Source of the DNA: SYFT01 sp964471115
Lineage (GTDB): Bacteria > Acidobacteriota > Vicinamibacteria > Vicinamibacterales > SCN-69-37
Assembly: GCA_964471115.1 (NCBI GenBank)
Contig: CAYYFE010000014.1
Span: 1-64,000, forward strand
DNA: 64,000 nucleotides
Direction of reading: 5' to 3'
Numbering within the stretch: the stretch's first letter is position 1; each line of letters opens with the position of its first letter. Under the pieces are notes generated by a model, which saw only the letters and a program-made list of their open reading frames with translations, searched no databases and had not been told where the DNA came from. Of the stretch, positions 29,648-35,743 are shown piece after piece. The position numbers and the translations under genes were made by a program.

Positions 29648-30625
29648 TCAGGACCCGCTGGACCCGCTGGACCCGTTGGACCCGTTGGACCTGAGCCGCC
29701 CCAGCGCCTGTTTGGCCGCCAGTTGTTCGGCTTCCTTCTTCGCGCGGCCCTGGGCGCGGCCGACGGGGACGCCTTCCACCAGCACCTCGACATCGAAGCG
29801 TTTGCGGTGATCGGGGCCCACCGCGGCGGCCAGCTGATACACGGGCAGGCCGCGGTTGTTGGCCTGCAGCCACTCCTGCAGCGCCGACTTCCAGTCGTCG
29901 GTGAACTCGGCCTCGGCCACCTGATCGCCGCCCGAGGTGATGAGCGGTCCGAAGATCGACACGATGAACGCGCGCGCGGCGTCCGTCCCGCCATCCAGAT
30001 AGATCGCGGCGATGAGGGCTTCGAAGCAGTCGGCCAGAATCGCGTACTTGTGGCGCCCGCCGGTTTTTTCCTCGCCGCGGCCCAGGAGCACGTACCGGCC
30101 CAGTTCGATCGTGCCGGCGATGCGCGCCAGTGAGGCGGTCGAGACAATCGACGCCTTGATCTTCGACTTGTACCCTTCCGAGTGCGTCGGGAATCGCTGG
30201 AACAACATGTCCGCGATGACGAACCCGAGCACGGCGTCGCCCAGGAACTCGAGCGACTCGTTGTCGATGACGCCGCCCGAGGCGTCCTCGTGCGCGCGCG
30301 ATCGATGCGTCAGCGCGTGTTCGAGCAGGCCGAGATCCTTGAAGTGGTAGTGGATGCGATCCTGCAGCGGCCCCAGGTCGTCGCTGAGCCGCCGCACCTC
30401 GGCCGCCGCCGCTTCATCGAGGTGACTGGCGATGAGGGCCTTGGCGCGGTCCTCGTGGCCGTCGGCCACGGTCACCGAAAACTCCGCCTGGCCGCCGAAC
30501 CGCAGCGGGAACAACCCGGGCGCCAGGGTCGACGACACCCGTGCCGGCAGCCCATGCGCCGCGAGCAGGCCGCGCACGACCTCGGCCTCGATCGACAGGT
30601 GGCTGCGGAAGACGGCCACGCTCAC
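29648..30625 (-). CDS. rnc: Ribonuclease III with an extra N-terminal DUF2007-like domain
   Basis: 325 residues against about 220-250 for usual RNase III. Residues about 3-70 (VAVFRSHLSIEAEVVRGLLAAHGLPARV through EDRAKALI) resemble DUF2007 signal-transducing domains. The RNase III domain at about 85-215 has the signature NESLEFLGDAVLGF (122-135) and the second catalytic acid in DCFEALIAAIYLDGG. A dsRNA-binding domain covers about 240-310 (DWKSALQEWLQ to AKKEAEQLAAKQAL). The last residues (SNGSNGSSGSSGS) come from a 9-bp array. The start GTG 30625 overlaps the stop of the upstream PP2C gene (GTGA), supporting the long N-terminus. It cleaves dsRNA in rRNA and mRNA processing. Confidence 0.93.
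   Translation of the reverse strand: MSVAVFRSHLSIEAEVVRGLLAAHGLPARVSSTLAPGLFPLRFGGQAEFSVTVADGHEDRAKALIASHLDEAAAAEVRRLSDDLGPLQDRIHYHFKDLGLLEHALTHRSRAHEDASGGVIDNESLEFLGDAVLGFVIADMLFQRFPTHSEGYKSKIKASIVSTASLARIAGTIELGRYVLLGRGEEKTGGRHKYAILADCFEALIAAIYLDGGTDAARAFIVSIFGPLITSGGDQVAEAEFTDDWKSALQEWLQANNRGLPVYQLAAAVGPDHRKRFDVEVLVEGVPVGRAQGRAKKEAEQLAAKQALGRLRSNGSNGSSGSSGS
29650..29694. repeat. GGGTCCAAC array (inverted), right arm of the four-helix-bundle element
   Basis: Four to five units reading GGACCCGTT/GGACCCGCT on the plus strand, that is, opposite to the array at 29119-29170. It encodes the Ser/Gly/Asn-rich tail of RNase III. Confidence 0.88.
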
Positions 30626-32748
30626 GGCCGGGCGCCCTCCGTCCGTGGGCCGTCTACCTTCACTACCACCATCGTCATGTCGTCGTGCGGCTCGGCCTCG
30701 CCGACGAAGGCCGACACGTCGCGCAGCACGCGCTCACGAATGCCGGCGGCATCCAGGTGGCTGTGGCTGCTGACGACCCGGCCCAGCGCGGCATCCCCGA
30801 AGAGTTCCCCGTCGCGGTCCATCGCCTCGGTGACGCCATCGGTGTAGAAGACGATCACGTCGCCGGGCGACAACACCATGGTGTGTTCCTCGAGCAGCGA
30901 TTCGAACCGATCGGCCGCGCCCGGCAGGCGCAGCCCCAGCACCATGCCGTTGGGCACGATCACCTCGGCCTGCCCCCGCGAGACGGCCAGCAGCGGCGTG
31001 TGGCCCGCGCGCGCGTGCGTCAACGTGCCGGCGTCGAGATCGATCACGCCGTACGTCATGGTGATGAAGCTGCGGTTGTCGAGATGTTCGGCCAGCAGAT
31101 GGTTGACGCGGGTCAGCAGCCGTTTGGGTGACCGCTCCTCGTGGCTGAGCGCCAGCATCAGCCCCTTCAATTCGGCCATGTAGAGCGCCGCCGAGGTGCC
31201 CTTGCCGGACACGTCGGCCACCAGCACGCCCAGCGTGCGCGGTCCCAGCGTGAAGAAGTCGTAATAGTCGCCGCCCACCTCGCGCGCGGGCACACACAGG
31301 TCGGCGATGGACAGGCCCTCGAACGCCGGCGGACGATCCGGCAGCAGCGACGTCTGAATCTCGTGCGCGATCCGCAGCTCGTCATCGAGCCGCTGCTTCT
31401 CGCGCTGCACGTGCAGCAGGTGTTCGATGCTGGCGCTCATGCGGTTGAACGACTCCCCCAGCGCGCCCAGCTGATCCTGCGACGTCACCTTGATCCGGTG
31501 CGTGAAGTCGCCCTGTTGCACCCGTTCGGTACCTTCGAACAACTCGTGCACCGCCGCCGTAATCTGGCGGCCCAGGCTCGCGCCGAAGAACAGCGCCACG
31601 CCCTGGACGATGAGCAGCAGCACGCCCAGCGCGACGAAGACATCCAGCAGCCCCAGCTCGGCCCCCACGCCCTGCGTCGAGGCGACCCGCTGGTAGACCT
31701 TGGCCAGCGGCGCGTCGAGGCTGATGAACACCAGCCCGGTATCGCCCGTCCGCCAGTCGACATAGTCGGAGGACAGCACCGTGCGGCGGAACAGGCCGTC
31801 GAGCAGGCCGCCGTCGGCCCGCTCGATCTCCGGGTCCGGCACCCCGGGCGCGCGCCCCACCAGCGGTGCCGCGCCGGTCTCCTGCACGCTGACGGCGGCG
31901 CCGGTCATGCGCACGCCGGTCTGCTCGTCGAGCCGCGCGGACATGTCGGTGTCGACCGGCACGTCCACCAGGACCACGTGACGGCCGTCGCCCAACGGGA
32001 CCGACGCGCGCACCAGCAGCCGCTCCGCGTCGGAGTCGGCCGGCGACATGCCTGCGGGCACGATGGTCAGCAACCCCTGGAAGTCCTTGTCGCCCACCCA
32101 GACGGGCACGGAGGCGGGAGGCGGCATGTGCCGCCAGGGGCCGGCCTCGGCCACGCGGCGATCGGCCGCGGTGTCCACCGGCACCACGGCCATCGACAAA
32201 CCGCGGTACCGGCTGCCCAACGCGATGTATCGGCGTTCAAGGACGGCTTCCGACAACACCGCCAGGCGCTCGGGATCGGCGGGGACGCCGCCCGGCAGCG
32301 ACGTGGCGATCTCGTTGACCGAGGCCACCGCGACCTGATGGACGTCCTCCACCATGTCGCCCAGGCCTTCCCGGAAGAGGTACCCCGACACGTTGGCGTG
32401 CAGCACGAAGCCGCCGGCCAGCACGAACAGGCCGATGAGCACGACCGGCACGAAGCCGAGGAAGACGTAGGACAGGATCAGCTTGCGCCGGACGCGCCAC
32501 AGAAACTCACGGCGGTGCCGGACGATGAGCAGGGCGATGAGCCAGAGGACCGACACCCGGGTGGTGAACGAGACGACCTTGCGGAACATCTCGATGGGCG
32601 CCGGGAGCGTGGTGACCTGCTGCACGAGCCACAACACCAGCAGCGACACACCCGACAGCACCAGCAGCCGGCCGGGGACCGTGCGCAGGGGATTCAACTG
32701 TACCGGAGCAGGCGCGGGAACGTGTCGCGGAGACGGCGCGGAAGGCAT
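30622..32748 (-). CDS. Membrane HAMP-PP2C (SpoIIE-type) serine phosphatase
   Basis: 708 residues from ATG 32746-32748; further upstream in-frame starts run into the divergent promoter. Membrane helices near the N-terminus (RLLVLSGVSLLVLWLVQQV, SVLWLIALLIV, LILSYVFLGFVPVVLIGLFVL) precede a periplasmic sensor region, another helix (LLDVFVALGVLLLIVQGVALFF), a HAMP linker and coiled coil, and then the PP2C domain (LLPDRPPAFEGLSIADLCVP, VGGDYYDFFTLG, ADVSGKGTSAALYMAELKG, FYTDGVTEAMD, PHDDMTMVVVKVDG). It likely dephosphorylates a STAS anti-anti-sigma protein in response to an envelope signal. Its stop is coupled to the RNase III start. The only STAS gene in the window is at 9910. Confidence 0.88.
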   Translation of the reverse strand: MPSAPSPRHVPAPAPVQLNPLRTVPGRLLVLSGVSLLVLWLVQQVTTLPAPIEMFRKVVSFTTRVSVLWLIALLIVRHRREFLWRVRRKLILSYVFLGFVPVVLIGLFVLAGGFVLHANVSGYLFREGLGDMVEDVHQVAVASVNEIATSLPGGVPADPERLAVLSEAVLERRYIALGSRYRGLSMAVVPVDTAADRRVAEAGPWRHMPPPASVPVWVGDKDFQGLLTIVPAGMSPADSDAERLLVRASVPLGDGRHVVLVDVPVDTDMSARLDEQTGVRMTGAAVSVQETGAAPLVGRAPGVPDPEIERADGGLLDGLFRRTVLSSDYVDWRTGDTGLVFISLDAPLAKVYQRVASTQGVGAELGLLDVFVALGVLLLIVQGVALFFGASLGRQITAAVHELFEGTERVQQGDFTHRIKVTSQDQLGALGESFNRMSASIEHLLHVQREKQRLDDELRIAHEIQTSLLPDRPPAFEGLSIADLCVPAREVGGDYYDFFTLGPRTLGVLVADVSGKGTSAALYMAELKGLMLALSHEERSPKRLLTRVNHLLAEHLDNRSFITMTYGVIDLDAGTLTHARAGHTPLLAVSRGQAEVIVPNGMVLGLRLPGAADRFESLLEEHTMVLSPGDVIVFYTDGVTEAMDRDGELFGDAALGRVVSSHSHLDAAGIRERVLRDVSAFVGEAEPHDDMTMVVVKVDGPRTEGARP

Positions 32749-32754
32749 CCGAAA

Positions 32755-32783
32755 TTGAAAGTTGGATGATAACAGACTATCGT
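32755..32783 (+). promoter_or_regulatory. Promoter for the Cys/Met PLP enzyme, leaderless type
   Basis: TTGAAA (32755-32760) and TATCGT (32778-32783) are 17 nt apart, and ATG 32792 follows 8 nt after the -10 box with no Shine-Dalgarno sequence. The -35 box lies directly upstream of the divergent PP2C gene. Confidence 0.55.
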
Positions 32784-32791
32784 GCTTGACC

Positions 32792-33946
32792 ATGACGCTT
32801 CCGCCGACCGCGAGGTTCGCCACCATCTGTCTGCACGCCGGGCAACGGCCCGATCCGGCCACCGGCGCCATCATCACGCCGATCTACCAGACGTCCACCT
32901 ACGTGCAGGAGGCCGTCGGCAAACACAAGGGGTATGAGTACGCGCGGACGCAGAACCCGACGCGCGCGGCCCTGGAGGGCAACCTGGCGGCGATTGAAGG
33001 CGGCAAGGCGGCGTTCGCGTTTGCCTCGGGCCTGTCGGCCATTCACGCCATCATCACGAAGCTGTCAGCCGGCGATCACGCCGTGGTCACCGACAACACC
33101 TACGGCGGCACCTTCCGGCTGTTCGACAAGGTCATGACCCGCATGGGCATGACGTTCAGCTGGGTGGACACGTCGGACCCGGCCAACATCGAACGGGCCA
33201 TGACCCCGGCCACGAAGATGGTCTTCATCGAGACGCCCACCAATCCGGTGCTGCGGCTCACCGACATTGCCGCCGCCGCCGAGATTGCGCATCGGCACGG
33301 CGCGTTTCTGGCCGTCGACAACACGTTTGCGAGTCCGTGCCTGCAGCGGCCGCTGGATCTGGGCGCCGATCTCGTCATGCACAGCACGACGAAATACCTC
33401 AACGGGCACAGCGATGCGATCGGCGGCGTGGTCATCGCCAAACACGACGAACACATCGAGTGGCTCAAGTTCATCCAGAACTCGGCCGGCGCGGTGCCGG
33501 GCCCGCAGGACTGCTCGTTGATCCTGCGCGGCACCAAGACGCTGCCGCTGCGCATGGCGGCGCACACCGCCAACGGGCTGGGCCTGGCGGAGTTCCTGTC
33601 GACCCAGCCCAAGGTGAAGAAGGTCATCTACCCGGGGCTGCCCAGCCATCCGCAACACGCGCTGGCACGGCGGCAGATGCCCAACGGCTGCGGCGGCATG
33701 TTGTCGTTCGAGATGGGATCCCTCGATGAGGCGCGCGCCGTGCTGAACAAGTTCCGCCTGATGGCGCTGGCCGAGAGCCTCGGCGGCGTTGAAACGCTGG
33801 TGTGCCACCCGGCCTCGATGACGCATGCGTCGGTGCCGCCCGAACGTCGCGCGCAGATTGGCCTGTCCGACAGCCTCATCCGCATCTCGGCCGGCATCGA
33901 GGACCTCGAGGACCTCAAAGACGACCTGCGGCAGGCCCTGTCATGA
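32792..33946 (+). CDS. Cys/Met metabolism PLP enzyme (cystathionine gamma-synthase/gamma-lyase type)
   Basis: 384 residues, fold-type I PLP enzyme. Marks: IYQTSTYVQ, YEYARTQNPTRAALEGNLA, FASGLSAIHAI, the VDNTFASP motif, and the PLP-binding Lys201 in MHSTTKYLNGHSD. The C-terminal ESLGGVETLVCHPASMTHASVPPE carries the residues that bind the substrate carboxylate. It uses PLP for gamma-replacement or gamma-elimination: either cystathionine from O-acyl-homoserine plus cysteine (MetB), or cystathionine cleavage to cysteine. Sequence alone does not separate these, so no symbol is given. The stop overlaps the following membrane-protein gene by 4 nt. Confidence 0.92.
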   Translation: MTLPPTARFATICLHAGQRPDPATGAIITPIYQTSTYVQEAVGKHKGYEYARTQNPTRAALEGNLAAIEGGKAAFAFASGLSAIHAIITKLSAGDHAVVTDNTYGGTFRLFDKVMTRMGMTFSWVDTSDPANIERAMTPATKMVFIETPTNPVLRLTDIAAAAEIAHRHGAFLAVDNTFASPCLQRPLDLGADLVMHSTTKYLNGHSDAIGGVVIAKHDEHIEWLKFIQNSAGAVPGPQDCSLILRGTKTLPLRMAAHTANGLGLAEFLSTQPKVKKVIYPGLPSHPQHALARRQMPNGCGGMLSFEMGSLDEARAVLNKFRLMALAESLGGVETLVCHPASMTHASVPPERRAQIGLSDSLIRISAGIEDLEDLKDDLRQALS

Positions 33947-34545
33947 TTGCGGCCATTCGCCGCTGGATCCGCGGCCTCTACGACTGGACCATGAAGTGGG
34001 CGGAGACGCCGCACGCGCTCACCGCCCTGTTTCTCATCGCCGTGGTGGAATCGTCGGTGTTCCCGATTCCGCCCGATGTGCTGCTCATCGCCATCGTGGC
34101 CGCCAACACGCAGCGGTGGTTGCCGGCCGCGGTGTTGTGCAGCGCCGGATCGGTGATCGGCGCCGCCATCGGCTACGGCATCGGGATGGCGGCCATGCCG
34201 ACGATCGGCCAGCCGATCATCGACTTCTACCAGGCCCACGACGCCTGGCAGACGGTGGTCGACACCTACAACAGCGACGTCGGCATCTGGTTCCTGCTGG
34301 CCGCGGCGTTCACGCCCATTCCGTTCAAGGTGGCCACGATCGCCGCCGGCGCGACGGGCATGGCGTTCTGGCCCTTCATCGGCATCAGCCTGATTGGCCG
34401 CGCGGCGCGGTTCTTCCTGGTGGCGGCGATCCTTCGCGTCTTCGGTGCGCCGGTACGCGCGCTCATCGAAAAACACTTCGATGCGTTCACGCTGGCCTTT
34501 CTCGTGCTGTTCGTCGCGGGCTTCGCCGCCATCAAGCTGCTCTGA
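33943..34545 (+). CDS. YqaA/DedA-type (VTT domain) membrane protein
   Basis: 200 residues; the ATG overlaps the PLP-enzyme stop (ATGA). About four to five membrane segments with re-entrant-type loops: ALTALFLIAVVESSVFPIPPDVLLI carries the conserved E-x-x-x-x-P-x-P-x-[DE] of DedA/VTT proteins, and FLLAAAFTPIPFKVATIAAGATGM the conserved F-[TS]-P-x-P-x-K. Members are proposed lipid scramblases or transport proteins of the inner membrane, linked to undecaprenyl phosphate or phosphatidylethanolamine flipping. Coupling to a sulfur amino acid enzyme has no obvious meaning. Confidence 0.88.
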   Translation: MIAAIRRWIRGLYDWTMKWAETPHALTALFLIAVVESSVFPIPPDVLLIAIVAANTQRWLPAAVLCSAGSVIGAAIGYGIGMAAMPTIGQPIIDFYQAHDAWQTVVDTYNSDVGIWFLLAAAFTPIPFKVATIAAGATGMAFWPFIGISLIGRAARFFLVAAILRVFGAPVRALIEKHFDAFTLAFLVLFVAGFAAIKLL

Positions 34546-34552
34546 CCTCGAA

Positions 34553-34594
34553 CGTCACCACCTCGCCACCTCGCCATCTCGCCATCTCGCCACC
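34553..34594. repeat. CTCGCCAT/CTCGCCAC 8-bp array
   Basis: About five 8-bp units (CTCGCCAC, CTCGCCAT) lie between the convergent VTT-protein and cutA stops. Confidence 0.85.
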
Positions 34595-34595
34595 C

Positions 34596-34907
34596 TCAGG
34601 AGCCCCCAATCCACTGCAGATAAGCCTCTCCCCCGCCGCTCACGGGCAGGACCAGGAGCTCAGGCACCTCGTAGGGATGCAGGGCCGCCAGCGCCGCCTT
34701 GAGGGCATCCACGCGATCCTCCGTCGTCTTGATGATGACCTGGCGCTCGGCGGCTGTTTCAATCGCGCCCTGCCAGCGATAGGTGGAGTCCATGATCGGC
34801 AACACGCTGACACACGCGGCGTGTCCGCCGGCCACGAGCGCCGAGGCCAGGTGAGCCGCGCCAAAATCCGCCGGCACCGTGGTCAGTACAATCACAACAG
34901 GCGTCAT
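34596..34907 (-). CDS. cutA: CutA divalent-cation tolerance protein
   Basis: 103 residues from ATG 34905-34907. Small trimeric ferredoxin-like fold protein; the sequence runs VVIVLTTVPADFGAAHLASALV, AACVSVLPIMDSTYRWQGAIE (family hallmark YRWxGxIE), RQVIIKTTEDRVDALKAALAALHPYEVPELLVLPVSGG and YLQWIGGS, all characteristic of CutA1. Linked genetically to copper tolerance in E. coli, but the molecular role is still debated. Divergent from ftsB with 63 nt between the starts. Confidence 0.95.
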   Translation of the reverse strand: MTPVVIVLTTVPADFGAAHLASALVAGGHAACVSVLPIMDSTYRWQGAIETAAERQVIIKTTEDRVDALKAALAALHPYEVPELLVLPVSGGGEAYLQWIGGS

Positions 34908-34922
34908 GCCCCTATTTTGTGC

Positions 34923-34951
34923 TTGTACTGCTGACGAAATACTGGTACAAC
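34923..34951 (+). promoter_or_regulatory. Promoter for the FtsB-like gene
   Basis: TTGTAC (34923-34928) and TACAAC (34946-34951) are 17 nt apart, with the start codon 19 nt beyond the -10 box. The two hexamers are nearly reverse complements of each other, which also gives the region dyad symmetry. Confidence 0.5.
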
Positions 34952-34970
34952 GCTTTCCAGCTGCGCTCCC

Positions 34971-35336
34971 ATGGACCACGAACCCCACATCGACTCCGGC
35001 AAACCGTCACGACGACGGTCGCGTACGGCGGCCGATGTCCGTGAACGGCGCCGCCGGATCGCGCGGTATGCCCTGCTGCTGATGTCGGCGGTCCTGATGG
35101 TCAACGCGTTGGTGGGCGAAAAAGGCTACCTGGCGACGATCCAGGCGCGGCAGGAGCAGGCGCGGCTGCAGTCGGAGCTCGCCAATCTCGAGCGGGACAA
35201 CGCGCGCCTGATGGATGAAGCCCGGCGGCTGCGCAGCGACCCCCGCACGCTTGAAGAAGCGGCGCGCGAGGACCTGGGCCTCATCAAACCCGGCGAAACC
35301 CTGATCACGATTCGCGACCGCCCGCGCGCCCAGTAA
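34971..35336 (+). CDS. ftsB: FtsB/DivIC-family septum-formation protein
   Basis: 121 residues. A basic cytoplasmic N-terminus (RRRSRTAADVRERRRR), one membrane helix at about 33-50 (ALLLMSAVLMVNALVG), then a periplasmic coiled coil at about 55-92 (RLQSELANLERDNARLMDEA), ending with EAAREDLGLIKPGETLITI, the classic FtsB/FtsL-like tail. It would join FtsQ and FtsL in the divisome to activate septal peptidoglycan synthesis. In many bacteria ftsB lies next to eno; here the neighbours are cutA and an unrelated PadR gene. It has its own promoter. Confidence 0.88.
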   Translation: MDHEPHIDSGKPSRRRSRTAADVRERRRRIARYALLLMSAVLMVNALVGEKGYLATIQARQEQARLQSELANLERDNARLMDEARRLRSDPRTLEEAAREDLGLIKPGETLITIRDRPRAQ

Positions 35337-35380
35337 CCAGACGGCCGCGAACCTCCGCGCCCGGTCCTGCGTATTAAAGT

Positions 35381-35405
35381 AGCGTTGTAAGTTTTCAGGA
35401 ACGCT
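35381..35405. promoter_or_regulatory. Inverted repeat, possible PadR operator
   Basis: AGCGTT (35381-35386) and AACGCT (35400-35405) form a dyad with a 13-nt spacer, 5 nt before the PadR start. PadR regulators usually bind such dyads and repress their own operon. A TATTAA stretch at 35372-35377 may be the -10 box. Confidence 0.45.
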
Positions 35406-35410
35406 GCGTC

Positions 35411-35743
35411 ATGACACGAGAAGCCCTCGGCGAGTTCGAACACCTGGTCCTGCTGGCCATCCTTCAGCTCGGCACCGACGTCTACGGCGTGCCCATCGTC
35501 GACGAAATTGAACGCCGGACCGGACGGACGGTGGCGCCGGCGGCGGTGTACATCACGCTGCGGCGGCTCGAGCAGAAGGGCCTGCTCGAGTCGTGGATGA
35601 GCGCGCCCACCGCGGAACGCGGAGGCAAGGCGCGGCGGTGTGTGAAGGTGACGCCGGCCGGCCTGCGGCTGCTGCGGGACTCCCGGCAGGCGCTCGACCG
35701 GATGTGGCAGGGGCTCGACCCCGATCTGAAGCGCGCGCGATGA
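35411..35743 (+). CDS. PadR-family transcriptional regulator
   Basis: 110 residues, the short PadR-s2 type. The winged helix covers about 6-80 (LGEFEHLVLLAILQLGTDVYGVPIVDEI, PAAVYITLRRLEQKGLLESWM, GGKARRCVKVTPAGLRLL), followed by a short dimerisation helix. The stop overlaps the start of a giant permease gene by 4 nt (ATGA). This PadR-permease pair is a recurrent unit in Acidobacteria, where the repressor presumably controls the permease in response to a ligand. A dyad just upstream may be its operator. Confidence 0.93.
   Translation: MTREALGEFEHLVLLAILQLGTDVYGVPIVDEIERRTGRTVAPAAVYITLRRLEQKGLLESWMSAPTAERGGKARRCVKVTPAGLRLLRDSRQALDRMWQGLDPDLKRAR

Noticed and set aside
29102..29694. Diversity-generating retroelement
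   Set aside because: The small protein resembles Avd, but there is no reverse transcriptase and no template/variable repeat pair in the window.
32749..32877. N-terminal extension of the PP2C protein containing CPAC
   Set aside because: It would overlap the divergent PLP-enzyme promoter and coding start; it is antisense to that gene's first codons.
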